A stretch of DNA of 30,931 bases from CANLWN01 sp039815505 (GTDB taxonomy: Bacteria; Bacteroidota; Bacteroidia; Flavobacteriales; Flavobacteriaceae), in the NCBI GenBank assembly GCA_039815505.1, contig JBCBZE010000009.1:1-30931 (forward strand), in the 5' to 3' direction. The position numbers were made by a program, and so were the translations under genes. The notes under the pieces are model-generated. The model saw only the letters and a list, made by a program, of their open reading frames with translations. It was not told the DNA's origin and did no database searches. Below are positions 1-10,091 of this stretch, one piece after another (position 1 is the first letter of the stretch; every line of letters starts with the position of its first letter).

Positions 1-28
1 TAAATGAACTAATTTAATAAGATACTTC

Positions 29-1573
29 ATGATAGATTTATTAATTGTTTGCGCTTACTTCATTATTGTTTTTGTAACCGCTATTACAGGAAAAACCTCA
101 AAAGATGCCACTACGGAGGAATATTTCCTGAGCTCAAGAAATTTGCGTTGGCCGTCCATTGCTTTTTCCACAATTGCAACTAATGTACAGGGGTATCAGT
201 TTTTGGGTTTTATGGGCTCTGCTTACCTATATGGTTTGGCCCAGGCGAATTTTGAAATTAATGCTATTCAAGGCCTGCTATTGGCAGCTTTCATTTTTGT
301 CCCCATGTACCTTAGGGAGAAAATCATTACGATAACCCAATTCATAAAAACGCGTTTGGGAAGCACCGTTGCCCTGCTCTATTCGGCATCCAATATCCTA
401 TTATTTTCCACTATAACTCTGGGGGCCGCTCTGTTCTGGGGTGCCTATTCGGTTGATCTTGTTTTTGGGGATTACCTATCCTTTATTCATCAAGACCGGC
501 TGACCCGTATTGCTATTTTAATCGTCTTTCTTGGTCTGTTCTCCGCAACCTATACCTATTTTGGCGGGTTGGCCGCTGTGGTGCGCACAGATGTGATTCA
601 GTTTGCCATCTTATTATCCGGAGGGATCGTTGTTCTATTTATTGCGGTACATCATCTCGGTGGATGGTCACAGTTTTACGTTAAGACTGAAAATTTAATG
701 CACTTACATCTACCTGCGGACCATCCAAAACTTCCATGGATCCACATTTTTGGCGCATTCCTTTTAAACATCAATTATTGGTGCGCCAACCAATCCGTGG
801 TACAACGTTCCCTCGCTGCAAAAAGCTTAAAAGATGTACAGATAGGCCTTATGGTGGGCGGACTCATGAAATATTTTATGGCGGCCATTATAATTCTGCC
901 GGGTATTGCCTTGGTGGGTATTTTGGGAGACGGTGGCTTGGCCGATCCGGATTCGGCATTCCCCTATTTGGTAAATACGTATTTACCCGTCGGTTTAAAA
1001 GGGCTAATTCTTTGCGCTCTTTTTGCCTCTTTAATGAGTACAGTGGACTCCACATTTAACTCCTTGGCTACCCTGTGGTCCATTGATATCTATAAAGTCT
1101 ATGTAAATAAATCGGCATCTGACCAACAAATTGTTAAATCAGGTAAAAAAGCTATTTTAATATCCTTTATTTCCGGGGTAGTAATAGGGATTGTGTTGTT
1201 ATATATAAAATTCAAGGATTCTGGTGCGGCTTTTACGCATACGTTGAACGAGCTACGTTATTTTATTAATTGCGGTATTGTTGTACTGATAAGTGCGGCG
1301 GCTTTCCTTATGATGCCTAAACACAGGGTAGCGCTATTTGGGTTTTTAGCTACCATTCCCTTACAATTCGCATTCATTTATGGTTTCCCGGACATGAACT
1401 ATTTGGTAAGGGCCATGTGGGTGATTCTCATAGGGTTTACCATCGTATGGCTGGGATCTAGAACCGGATTTATTAAAGATAAGCTTCGTCCCGAACCGGC
1501 ATCTCCTATGCTGGCCAAAGCCGGAATAGGGATGATATTGTCATTGGTAGCATTGCATATCATATTTCATTAA
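29..1573 (+). CDS. Sodium:solute symporter (SSS family)
   Basis: A 514-residue polytopic inner-membrane protein of the sodium/solute symporter family, which couples substrate uptake to a sodium gradient. Hydrophobic segments run through the whole length, about 13 by eye. The segment near residues 47-63 (S47, T48, N52, Q54, G55, then FLGFMG) is the conserved first core helix. SLMSTVDS at residues 334-341 is the core helix whose serine and threonine side chains form the Na2 sodium site. The length is normal for the family. The ATG at 29 gives a sensible hydrophobic N terminus. The stop is only 6 bases before the sulfite-oxidase-like gene, so the three genes are probably one operon. The substrate cannot be read from sequence. 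Context suggests an organosulfonate, a sugar or another compound whose breakdown releases sulfite, but this is inference. The 28 bases upstream show nothing recognisable. Confidence 0.9.
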   Translation: MIDLLIVCAYFIIVFVTAITGKTSKDATTEEYFLSSRNLRWPSIAFSTIATNVQGYQFLGFMGSAYLYGLAQANFEINAIQGLLLAAFIFVPMYLREKIITITQFIKTRLGSTVALLYSASNILLFSTITLGAALFWGAYSVDLVFGDYLSFIHQDRLTRIAILIVFLGLFSATYTYFGGLAAVVRTDVIQFAILLSGGIVVLFIAVHHLGGWSQFYVKTENLMHLHLPADHPKLPWIHIFGAFLLNINYWCANQSVVQRSLAAKSLKDVQIGLMVGGLMKYFMAAIIILPGIALVGILGDGGLADPDSAFPYLVNTYLPVGLKGLILCALFASLMSTVDSTFNSLATLWSIDIYKVYVNKSASDQQIVKSGKKAILISFISGVVIGIVLLYIKFKDSGAAFTHTLNELRYFINCGIVVLISAAAFLMMPKHRVALFGFLATIPLQFAFIYGFPDMNYLVRAMWVILIGFTIVWLGSRTGFIKDKLRPEPASPMLAKAGIGMILSLVALHIIFH

Positions 1574-1579
1574 TGTTCC

Positions 1580-2803
1580 ATGGACAGGCGAAATTTCATT
1601 ACTAAAAGTGCGCTCGGTACGCTAACCGCCTTACTGGGTACGGATATCGCATTCGGGGATGTGATCCCTAAGGATTATACCCTTTTAGCACTACAAGACC
1701 AGGACCCTTTTAAATTGTTTGGCAAGGACAAAGGAATGTCCGTTTTGAATACAAAACCCTGGAACATTGAGGCTAAGGCACATTTATTGGACGATAGGGT
1801 AACACCTAACAAATATATGTTCATCCGGAACAATGGTCTGGTTCCAGAGAGTATTAATGGTAAGGACTGGAAACTTACCATTGATGGGGAATCCGTATCA
1901 CAAAAAAAAACCTATTCGCTTCAAGAACTAAAATCCAAGTTTAAACACTATACCTATCAACTTACCCTTGAATGTGGTGGTAATGGGAGAAGCGAATTTA
2001 ATCCACCTGCAAAAGGGAATCAATGGACCATTGGTGCTGTTTCATGTGCATCATGGACAGGAGTTAGGTTAAAAGATGTATTACGGGACGTAGGCATTAA
2101 GGATGATGCCGTATATATAGGGTATCATGCTGTGGATAGACATTTAAGCCTTAATCCTGAGAAAGAACCTATATCTCGCGGAGTTCCTATTGCAAAGGCG
2201 TTACAGGAAGAAACCCTTTTGGCTTTTCAAATGAACGGAAAGGATATTCCATTGGTCCATGGGTACCCCTTACGGTTAATAGCAGGGGGATGGCCGGCTT
2301 CAGCCTCGGGAAAATGGGTTAATAGAATAAGTGTTCGCGACAAAGTGCACGATGGTGCTAAAATGACCGGTACATCCTATAGGGTCCCTTGTGAACCGGT
2401 CTCTCCTGGGGAGAAAGTCGCCGACAAGGACATGTGCATTATAGAATCTATGCCCGTGAAATCCTTGATTACATATCCAAAGTCAGGAGCAATACTAAAA
2501 AAAGGGGAGGCATTGCAAATTAGGGGACATGCTTGGGCAGGAGAACTTTCAGTATCCAAAATAGAGTATTCATTGAATTTTGGATCAACTTGGAATACGT
2601 GTACCCTTGAAAAGCCTGTAAATCGTTTGGCTTGGCAGCATTTTAAGGCATCCATAACCAATTTCCCAAAAAAGGGATATTATGAAATCTGGGTAAAGGC
2701 AACAGATACTACAGGGGTAAGTCAACCCATGTTATTACCAGGTTGGAATCCCAAAGGGTATCTCAACAATGCATGTCATCGTATAGCCGTTAAAGTCTCT
2801 TGA
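1580..2803 (+). CDS. Tat-exported sulfite-oxidase-like molybdenum enzyme (SorA/SoxC-like)
   Basis: A 407-residue molybdopterin oxidoreductase of the sulfite oxidase family. Residues 3-10 (RRNFITKS) with a following hydrophobic stretch form a twin-arginine leader, so the folded enzyme should act in the periplasm. ECGGNGR at 131-137 holds the expected molybdenum-ligand cysteine, C132. GAVSCASWTGVRL at 152-164 and RLIAGGWPASASGKWVNRIS at 232-251 match the cofactor-binding core. Residues about 290-405 form the C-terminal Mo-co dimerisation domain, ending in the typical WNPKGYLNNACH segment. There is no N-terminal haem b5 domain, as in bacterial SorA or SoxC. The expected reaction is sulfite to sulfate, passing electrons to a cytochrome c. 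The next gene, one base away, supplies exactly such a cytochrome. A SoxC-type sulfane dehydrogenase role is the main alternative, but no other sox gene is seen in the window. Confidence 0.88.
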   Translation: MDRRNFITKSALGTLTALLGTDIAFGDVIPKDYTLLALQDQDPFKLFGKDKGMSVLNTKPWNIEAKAHLLDDRVTPNKYMFIRNNGLVPESINGKDWKLTIDGESVSQKKTYSLQELKSKFKHYTYQLTLECGGNGRSEFNPPAKGNQWTIGAVSCASWTGVRLKDVLRDVGIKDDAVYIGYHAVDRHLSLNPEKEPISRGVPIAKALQEETLLAFQMNGKDIPLVHGYPLRLIAGGWPASASGKWVNRISVRDKVHDGAKMTGTSYRVPCEPVSPGEKVADKDMCIIESMPVKSLITYPKSGAILKKGEALQIRGHAWAGELSVSKIEYSLNFGSTWNTCTLEKPVNRLAWQHFKASITNFPKKGYYEIWVKATDTTGVSQPMLLPGWNPKGYLNNACHRIAVKVS

Positions 2804-2804
2804 T

Positions 2805-3284
2805 ATGGCTTCCCAAAATGAATTTAGGAAACAAGTAAAAGTCATATACCGCTATTTAGTGCTCACTATTTGTGGTATACTTCTTATAGGATTAGGTTTT
2901 GTTTATCTTATGATCGATCCATCCCTATCTATTTTGGATGACCCGGAAGAGGATTTAATTACCGTTACCGATGTCCCGGATTTTAAAGAAGACGAGATAG
3001 TAGATGGAGTTCATTTAAGTACAGGGTTTACGGATGGAGAAGGACTTGTACAGGTAATCCAGAACTGTACAAATTGTCACTCTGCCGCCCTTGTTACACA
3101 AAACAGAATGACCCGTGAAGGTTGGACGGCTACTATTAGATGGATGCAGGAGACACAAAATCTTTGGGACTTGGGAGAGAGCGAAGAAATCATTGTGAAC
3201 TATCTTACAACCTACTATGCCCCGGATGAAAAAGGAAGAAGGGAAAATTTGGTGGACATAGAATGGTATGAATTAAAGGATTGA
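2805..3284 (+). CDS. Membrane-anchored monohaem cytochrome c (SorB-like electron acceptor)
   Basis: A 159-residue protein with one transmembrane helix at about residues 15-36, then an acidic linker and a small haem domain. The single CxxCH motif is C88-T-N-C-H92. RMTREGW follows it and could supply the axial methionine, as in class I cytochromes. The domain should face the periplasm. It starts one base after the sulfite-oxidase-like gene, so it is the likely electron acceptor of that enzyme, as SorB is for SorA. It is longer than a soluble SorB because of the anchor and linker, which would tether the sulfite dehydrogenase electron path to the membrane. The pairing is inferred from gene order; the haem motif and helix are seen directly. 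Confidence 0.85.
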   Translation: MASQNEFRKQVKVIYRYLVLTICGILLIGLGFVYLMIDPSLSILDDPEEDLITVTDVPDFKEDEIVDGVHLSTGFTDGEGLVQVIQNCTNCHSAALVTQNRMTREGWTATIRWMQETQNLWDLGESEEIIVNYLTTYYAPDEKGRRENLVDIEWYELKD

Positions 3285-3490
3285 TGCATACCACTATCTT
3301 TCCTTACCCTACGAATTTAAAAACGATACGGTCCTTTTTGGTTTTAATACCTCATCAACGGACATCTTGATAACGCTCATGTATACGTTGCTTAGAAATT
3401 GAATAGATAAACTACATCAAAATATTAACGATATACATTTTACGGATTCCTCTAAGTTTACTTATATTGCCGCTTATCTTTTACCCGTGC
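3285..3490. other. Intergenic region between the sulfite dehydrogenase genes and the UnbV/haloperoxidase operon
   Basis: A 206-base AT-rich gap on the same strand as both neighbours. It must contain the promoter of the downstream five-gene operon unless that operon is read through from upstream. No exact TAnnTTTG element was found. TACATTTT at 3434-3441 differs from it by one base and lies 50 bases before the chosen start, but it has no TTG at the usual distance. No convincing terminator hairpin with a T run was seen. Confidence 0.35.
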
Positions 3491-6400
3491 ATGAATAAGA
3501 TTTTTGGTTTGTTTTCGGCGATAATTATACTGTGCTGCGCCTGTACTGACAAAGAGGAAAAACTATTTAAAAAATTAGCTTCTTCCCAAACGAATATTAC
3601 ATTTAAAAACCAATTGAGGGATACTCCTGAACTGAATATCCTTACGTATCTCTACTTCTACAATGGTGCGGGTGTGGCCGCCGGTGATTTCAACAACGAT
3701 CATCTAATCGATCTTTATTTCACCTCTAATCAAGGGGCGGACAAATTGTACATAAATCGAGGTGATCTTAAATTTGAGGATGTAACACAAATCTCACATA
3801 TTGAAAATACCGGAAATTGGACAACTGGGGTTACCCATGTAGATATTAACAATGATGGCTTGCTGGATATTTATATCTGTAAAGTAGGGAATTACAAAGA
3901 AATTAAGGGAAGAAATCTGCTATACGTAAATCAAGGGGTGAATAAGGAAGGTGTGCCTACTTTTAAGGAAGATGCTGCCTCATATGGGCTTGCATTTTCT
4001 GGTTTTTCTACACAAGCTTCCTTTTTTGACTATGACCTGGATGGAGATTTGGATATGTATCTTATGAACCATTCCGTACATCCCAATGGAAATTATGGAA
4101 AAGGCAACCGACGAAAAGAAATAGATTCGCTTTCCGGGGATAAACTCTATAAAAATAATGACGGAAAATTTGAGGATGTAACTTCCAGATCGGGAATATA
4201 TCAAGGCAAGATAGGCTATGGTCTGGGGTTGGCGATTAGCGACCTCAACAATGATGGTTATCCCGATATTTATGTAGGCAATGATTTTTTTGAAAATGAC
4301 TATCTCTATATCAACCAAAAAGATGGGACCTTTAAGGAAGTTATCTCTTTGGATGACCGTAAATTAGGCCATACGACCCATTTTTCCATGGGCAATGACA
4401 TAGCGGATATCAACAATGATGGTCTTACCGATCTTATCTCTTTGGATATGCTTCCCGAAGATTTGGAAACCTATAAAACCTCAGGTCTGGAATATGCTTT
4501 TCCCATTTACAAGCAATATCTAAAAAATGGATACGCACCACAGTATATGCAAAATACCCTGCACCTAAATTTGGGGGGGACCAATTTTAGCGAAATAGCA
4601 AACCTTAGCGGTATATCCGCTACAGAATGGTCCTGGGGAGCATTGTTGGCAGACTATGATAATGACGGCCATAAAGATCTGTTTATCTCCAACGGTATTA
4701 AAGGGGCGACCAATGATATGGATTTTATAAGTTTTATCGCCAACGATAATATCCAAAAAAGAATAGACCAAGGAATGAACAGCGAGGAAATGGCATTCAT
4801 AGATGAAATCCCTGAAAAAAAAGTGCCCAATTATTTTTTTAGGAACAATGGAGATTTAACCTTTTCGGACACTACTTCCGATTGGTACCAAAAAGAGAAT
4901 TCCTTCAGTAATGGAAGTGTGTATGCCGATTTGGATAATGATGGAGATCTAGACCTAATCGTAAATAATGTAAACGATGAAGCTTATGTTTTAGAGAATA
5001 CCTCTGCAGGGAAAACCGCTAATAATTTTTTACAAGTGGCATTCAAAGGAAATAAAGAAAATCCGAACGGTATTGGGGCAAGAATATATGCTTATTCAAA
5101 AAACGGGGTAATATCCCAAGAAAATTTCATTACAAGGGGATACTTGTCTTCCGTTGCCAACAGTATACATATGGGTATAGGCAGAGATTCCATTATAGAT
5201 TCCATTCAAATTATTTGGCCCGGTGGGAAACATCAATCCATAAAATCAGTACTTACGGGTAACCTAATGGTGAATTTTAAGGATGCCAAAGGTAATTTTT
5301 ATGAAGGCCTGCAAAATAGAACCAATTTCTTTGAACTAAAATTAGATACCATAACCGATTTCACCCATGAAGAACAACCAACCATAGAATTCAATAGGGA
5401 TCCTCTGGTCCCCTTCGCAAATTCCAATCAAGGACCTTCTATTTCGGTTGCGGATATAAACGATGATGGTTTGGATGATTTGTTCATAGGTGGTGCCAAA
5501 AGACAAGCCTCTGCCCTGTTTACCCAAGATGCTTCCGGCAGATTTACAAAAGTGCAAGAAAACCTATTTATGGAAGATGCAATGAGCGAGGATGTCTCCC
5601 ATGTATTTTTTGATGCCAATAAGGACAACACAATGGACCTATTGGTGGTCAGTGGCGGCAATGAATTTACATCTTCCAAAAGAATAAAACCCCGATTATA
5701 CCTCAATATTGATGGTGTCTTTGAAAAAGACAGTACCCAATTTAAAACCATTGAAGCCAATGCCTCAAGGGTTGGAACCGTAGATTTTGACAATGATGGG
5801 GATATGGATATTACCATTGCCTCTGATCAAATTCCCCAGCAATTTGGAAAAACTTCCGCACAATATCTCTTCCGTAATGATGGAAATGGAAATTTTGAAG
5901 ACGTAACGAACAAAATTTGTCCCGATTGTAAAGAGGTAGGTAATGTCAAAGATTTTAGTTGGGCAGATCTGGATAATAACGGATTTAAAGATCTTATCTT
6001 GGTCGGTCATTGGATGCCGGTCACCATTTTTATGAATACCAACGGAACTTTGGAAAAGCGAACATCATCCGGTCTCCACAAAACAAACGGTTGGTGGAAC
6101 ACCTTAAAAATAGAGGATTTTGATAAAGACGGCGATATGGATATGATTGCTGGAAATTGGGGGATAAATAGCAAGTTCACAGCTTCTTCACAAAAACCTA
6201 TTACACTCTATAGTAACGATTTTGATAATAATGGATCTATAGAACCATTGGTCACCTATTTTTATAAGGAAAAGGAAACCCCATTTGCGTCAAAAGATGA
6301 ATTGGTAAAACAGATGCCATTTTTGAACAAGAAGTTTCTTTCCTACCAAAGTTTTGCCTCGGCGGATATGAATGATTTATTTGCAGCTGAAAAACTTGAT

Positions 6401-6790
6401 AAAGCCTATAAAAAAGAGGTGTTTGAACTAGCAAGCTGTTACTTTGAAAACGATGGAAATGGTCATTTCATCAAAAAGGAACTCCCTTTAATTGCCCAAG
6501 CTTCAACCATTAGGGATATAGGGATAGAGGATTTTGACAAGGATGGATTCTTGGATGTCATATTGGTTGGGAACGATTATGAAATTAGCACACAATTGGG
6601 TAGGATGGACGCTTCCCATGGGGTACTTTTGCGTTTCGTTGAAAATGGATTTCAATGGGCTAAAGACTGGAAGGTGGATATTTCAGGTCCAGCGAGGAGT
6701 ATAGCTAAAATTACAATAAAAGATAGTGAAGGTTATATCGTTGGTGTCAATAACAATAAACCCTTATTTATTTCAATACCGACAGAATGA
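3491..6790 (+). CDS. Large FG-GAP/VCBS-repeat lipoprotein with central UnbV/ASPIC domain (CRTAC1-like), copy 1
   Basis: A 1099-residue surface lipoprotein. The ATG at 3491 is preferred over an in-frame ATG at 3467 because it gives a clean lipoprotein leader (hydrophobic stretch ending in C15-C16-A17-C18) and makes the protein the same length as its downstream paralogue. Fourteen calcium-loop repeats of the DxDxDGxxD type can be counted, such as DINNDGLLDIYI and DYDLDGDLDMYL. Seven precede and seven follow an UnbV/ASPIC domain at about residues 511-580, recognised by GIGARI, the ITRGYLSS segment and IIWPGG. Such repeats form beta-propeller blades, so two seven-bladed propellers flanking UnbV is the likely architecture. 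The molecular role of the family is not established; binding of ligands or surface partners is probable. The stop overlaps the next ATG in ATGA, indicating translational coupling. Confidence 0.88.
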   Translation: MNKIFGLFSAIIILCCACTDKEEKLFKKLASSQTNITFKNQLRDTPELNILTYLYFYNGAGVAAGDFNNDHLIDLYFTSNQGADKLYINRGDLKFEDVTQISHIENTGNWTTGVTHVDINNDGLLDIYICKVGNYKEIKGRNLLYVNQGVNKEGVPTFKEDAASYGLAFSGFSTQASFFDYDLDGDLDMYLMNHSVHPNGNYGKGNRRKEIDSLSGDKLYKNNDGKFEDVTSRSGIYQGKIGYGLGLAISDLNNDGYPDIYVGNDFFENDYLYINQKDGTFKEVISLDDRKLGHTTHFSMGNDIADINNDGLTDLISLDMLPEDLETYKTSGLEYAFPIYKQYLKNGYAPQYMQNTLHLNLGGTNFSEIANLSGISATEWSWGALLADYDNDGHKDLFISNGIKGATNDMDFISFIANDNIQKRIDQGMNSEEMAFIDEIPEKKVPNYFFRNNGDLTFSDTTSDWYQKENSFSNGSVYADLDNDGDLDLIVNNVNDEAYVLENTSAGKTANNFLQVAFKGNKENPNGIGARIYAYSKNGVISQENFITRGYLSSVANSIHMGIGRDSIIDSIQIIWPGGKHQSIKSVLTGNLMVNFKDAKGNFYEGLQNRTNFFELKLDTITDFTHEEQPTIEFNRDPLVPFANSNQGPSISVADINDDGLDDLFIGGAKRQASALFTQDASGRFTKVQENLFMEDAMSEDVSHVFFDANKDNTMDLLVVSGGNEFTSSKRIKPRLYLNIDGVFEKDSTQFKTIEANASRVGTVDFDNDGDMDITIASDQIPQQFGKTSAQYLFRNDGNGNFEDVTNKICPDCKEVGNVKDFSWADLDNNGFKDLILVGHWMPVTIFMNTNGTLEKRTSSGLHKTNGWWNTLKIEDFDKDGDMDMIAGNWGINSKFTASSQKPITLYSNDFDNNGSIEPLVTYFYKEKETPFASKDELVKQMPFLNKKFLSYQSFASADMNDLFAAEKLDKAYKKEVFELASCYFENDGNGHFIKKELPLIAQASTIRDIGIEDFDKDGFLDVILVGNDYEISTQLGRMDASHGVLLRFVENGFQWAKDWKVDISGPARSIAKITIKDSEGYIVGVNNNKPLFISIPTE

Positions 6791-9700
6791 AAATCTATAG
6801 TTCAATAAAAAATAAAAGTTTGAAAAAAGGTTCTTTTATATACGGCGTGCTTGCCCTTTTAATTCTAGTAGGCTGTGGAAAAAAAGAGGGAGGGTTATTC
6901 CTTAATCCGGAAGGAAAGGATACAGGTATAACCTTTGCCAATTCAATTGCTGAAAACAACGAACTGAACATCTTGGACTATCTCTATTTTTATAATGGAG
7001 GTGGCGTCGCCATAGGTGACATCAATAATGACGGATTACCCGATATTTTCTTTTCCGGGAATCAGGTAAAAAACAAACTATACCTTAACAAAGGAAATCT
7101 TAGGTTTGAAGATATTACCGATACTGCAGGCGTTCAAGGAAATAGCACATGGAACACGGGTGCCGTTATGGGAGACGTAAACGGTGACGGACTTCTGGAT
7201 ATTTATGTTTGTGCCGTAGTAGGATTAAATGGTTTTGATGGTCATAATGAACTGTACATTAACGGTGGAGATGGTTCCTTTACGGAGCGTAGTTCCGAAT
7301 ATGGTTTGGATTTTGATACCTATAGCAGCTCCGCGGCCTTTCTGGATTATGATTTGGACGGTGACCTGGACATGTACCTATTAAACCATGCCGTACATAC
7401 CCAAGAATCGTTTGGAAAGGCAGCGTTGAGGTATAAAAGAAATTACCAAACCGGTGACAAGTTACTTCGAAACGATGGTGGTAAATTTACCGAGGTAAGC
7501 GAAGAAGCAGGTATTTTCGGTGGAATTAATGGTTATGGTCTAGGGGTAGCGGTTGCCGATTTTAATCAAGATGGCTATCCGGATATCTATGTTGGCAACG
7601 ATTTTCATGAAGACGATTACTATTATTTAAACAACGGTGATGGTACCTTCACCGAAAGTTTAAAACAATATTTTGGTCATTCCACACGGTTTTCCATGGG
7701 TAATGACGTTGCGGATATCAACCATGACGGAATGCCCGACATTATATCCCTTGATATGTTACCGGAGGAAGAAATTCCGCTTAAGTCGTCTGAAGGGGAC
7801 GACAATGTACAAACCTTAAAACTTAGAACGCAACGTTACGGGTATCATTATCAGTTTACACGAAACATGTTACATGTAAATAGATCCAATGGTCAGTTTA
7901 TGGAAACTGCATTGTTAAGCGGTATAGCCGCCACGGATTGGAGTTGGAGTGCACTCTTTGGAGACTATGACCAAGATGGGGAGCAAGATATATTTATATC
8001 CAATGGTATTCCTAGGCGTCCCAATGATTTGGATTTTATCCGATTTCTTTCAGATGAGCAGATCAGAAAAAAAATAAACAACACTAAATTAGTGGACCAA
8101 CAAGCATTGGATCTAATGCCTTCGGGATCTATGCACAATTATATCTTTCAGGGTTCCAAAGAACTTCGCTTTACCGACAAATCGAATGAATGGATTACAA
8201 GAGATACCACAATTTCCGGAGCTACCGCTCTTGGAGATTTGGACAATGATGGAGATTTAGATGTGGTAACCAATAATATCAACGGTCCAGCTATTCTTTA
8301 TATCAATAAAACAAACGATAAGAATAACTACCTAAAAATAAAATTTAACTATAAAAAAGGCAATAACCTTGGAATTGGCACCAAGGTGTTCTCCTATCAT
8401 CAAGGAAAGCTTCAATATAAAGAATTGTATACGGTCAGGGGTTTTCAAGCTTCTTCGGAACCGGTTGTTCATTTCGGATATGGAAAAGCGGACCAAGTGG
8501 ATTCCTTAAAAATTATATGGCCCGATAAAACATATCAACTTGTAAAAAACATAACTGTAAACCAGACCCTTATCCTAAAACCGGAAAATACAGAACCTAA
8601 TCCTTATGCGTCCGATACATATATAAAAGAGGCTATTTTTGAAAAAACCACCACTAACTTGGGAATAGATTTTACACATCGGGAGGATGGGTACATTGAT
8701 TTCAACCGGCAAAAACTTATCCCGTATCAAATTTCCGATAGAGGTCCTGCAACCGCTATCGGCGACATAAATAATGATGGAAAAGAGGACATTTTATTAG
8801 GTGGGTCCATGCGGGTACCGTCCAAAATATACCTTCAAAAAGATTCATCCTACATAGAGCAGCGTATCTTATCAATAGCAAAAGATTCCATAAAGGAAGA
8901 TATTAGTGCAGTAATTGCAGATTTCAACGATGATCATCTAAATGATATTTTTATAGGAACGGGCGGGGGTAACTTTCGTCGCAGAGCAGATGCACTTGCG
9001 GATAGTTACTATATACAGAATGATTCCACCATGGAAGTTTCCGTACTTCCGGAATACTCGGAGAATATTTCCATTGTATTGCCCAATGATATAGATCAAG
9101 ATGGTGATTTGGACCTTTTTGTAGGCAGTAATGCTGTCCCTTCAGACTTCGGAAACATTCCAAATTCTTATCTTTTGAAGAACAATAAGGGTTCTTTTGA
9201 GCTATCCAAAAACACGGCGTTGCAACAGGTGGGTATGGTAACGGACGCCATTTGGTCAGATTTTGATGATGATGGCGATAAAGATCTTATTGTAGTTGGC
9301 GAATGGATGTCACCCACATTCTTTAAAAACAATAAGGGTTCTCTTTCCCAAGTCGATGTTGGTAATAAAAACCTTAACGGACTTTGGCAAAGCATCGCTC
9401 CAATGGATATTGATAATGACGGTGATATGGATTATGTGCTAGGGAATTGGGGTATGAATACCAAGTTTAAGGCAAGTGCCAAAAACCCAATGAAAATGTT
9501 TTATGGTGACCTGGACACCAATGGAACGACCGAGACCATAATTGCATTGGAGAAACAAGGGAAATATTATGCAATCCATGGTTTGGATGAACTAGCGGGG
9601 CAATTGGTAAGTCTGCGTAAAAAATTCACGACTTATAAGGATTTTGCAGGAAAATCCATTAAGGAAATTTTTGACAAGAAAATGCTTTCCAACGCTAAAG

Positions 9701-10086
9701 TATTAGAAGTTAGTGTATTGGAGTCTGGATATTTAAAAAATGAGAATGGAAAATTTAACTTTATTCCGTTTGCAGACCAAATGCAGATAGCACCGATAAC
9801 CTCGTTGCTTACCTATGATTTTGACGGTGATTCCAAGAAGGAGCTTCTTGCTGCCGGCAATTACTTTGGAGTTAAGCCCTATCATGGAAGATTTGATGGC
9901 TTCTCGGGCGCATTGATACAAGATGAAAAAAATGTAATTTTAGGACATGAAATAGGGCTGGACTTTTTTCAAAAATCAGTTCGCCACTTAAATATAATTA
10001 CCTTGAAAAAGCAACCCTATCTATTGGCGACCATCAATAATGATACAATACAAGTTTATAAATTACCGCAGAAACAGATAAATTGA
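6787..10086 (+). CDS. Large FG-GAP/VCBS-repeat lipoprotein with central UnbV/ASPIC domain, copy 2
   Basis: A 1099-residue paralogue of the preceding gene. The leader ends in a classical lipobox, LVGC, with lipidation expected at C30. The order is again seven calcium-loop repeats (such as DINNDGLPDIFF, DVNGDGLLDIYV, DFNQDGYPDIYV), an UnbV/ASPIC domain at about residues 513-585 with GIGTKV, TVRGFQ and IIWPDK, then seven more repeats. The last two loops are degenerate (DTNGTTE and DFDGDSKKE). The two proteins stay in register over their full length, and many loops are nearly identical, so this is a tandem duplication that kept both copies open. It begins inside the stop of copy 1 and ends 5 bases before the haloperoxidase start, so the two proteins probably work on the cell surface with that enzyme. 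Confidence 0.88.
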   Translation: MKIYSSIKNKSLKKGSFIYGVLALLILVGCGKKEGGLFLNPEGKDTGITFANSIAENNELNILDYLYFYNGGGVAIGDINNDGLPDIFFSGNQVKNKLYLNKGNLRFEDITDTAGVQGNSTWNTGAVMGDVNGDGLLDIYVCAVVGLNGFDGHNELYINGGDGSFTERSSEYGLDFDTYSSSAAFLDYDLDGDLDMYLLNHAVHTQESFGKAALRYKRNYQTGDKLLRNDGGKFTEVSEEAGIFGGINGYGLGVAVADFNQDGYPDIYVGNDFHEDDYYYLNNGDGTFTESLKQYFGHSTRFSMGNDVADINHDGMPDIISLDMLPEEEIPLKSSEGDDNVQTLKLRTQRYGYHYQFTRNMLHVNRSNGQFMETALLSGIAATDWSWSALFGDYDQDGEQDIFISNGIPRRPNDLDFIRFLSDEQIRKKINNTKLVDQQALDLMPSGSMHNYIFQGSKELRFTDKSNEWITRDTTISGATALGDLDNDGDLDVVTNNINGPAILYINKTNDKNNYLKIKFNYKKGNNLGIGTKVFSYHQGKLQYKELYTVRGFQASSEPVVHFGYGKADQVDSLKIIWPDKTYQLVKNITVNQTLILKPENTEPNPYASDTYIKEAIFEKTTTNLGIDFTHREDGYIDFNRQKLIPYQISDRGPATAIGDINNDGKEDILLGGSMRVPSKIYLQKDSSYIEQRILSIAKDSIKEDISAVIADFNDDHLNDIFIGTGGGNFRRRADALADSYYIQNDSTMEVSVLPEYSENISIVLPNDIDQDGDLDLFVGSNAVPSDFGNIPNSYLLKNNKGSFELSKNTALQQVGMVTDAIWSDFDDDGDKDLIVVGEWMSPTFFKNNKGSLSQVDVGNKNLNGLWQSIAPMDIDNDGDMDYVLGNWGMNTKFKASAKNPMKMFYGDLDTNGTTETIIALEKQGKYYAIHGLDELAGQLVSLRKKFTTYKDFAGKSIKEIFDKKMLSNAKVLEVSVLESGYLKNENGKFNFIPFADQMQIAPITSLLTYDFDGDSKKELLAAGNYFGVKPYHGRFDGFSGALIQDEKNVILGHEIGLDFFQKSVRHLNIITLKKQPYLLATINNDTIQVYKLPQKQIN

Positions 10087-10091
10087 AGAAG

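Noticed and set aside
3285..3490. Intrinsic terminator formed by the A and T runs near 3320-3346
   Set aside because: The possible stem is only about five A-T-rich pairs with a long loop, so it is not convincing.
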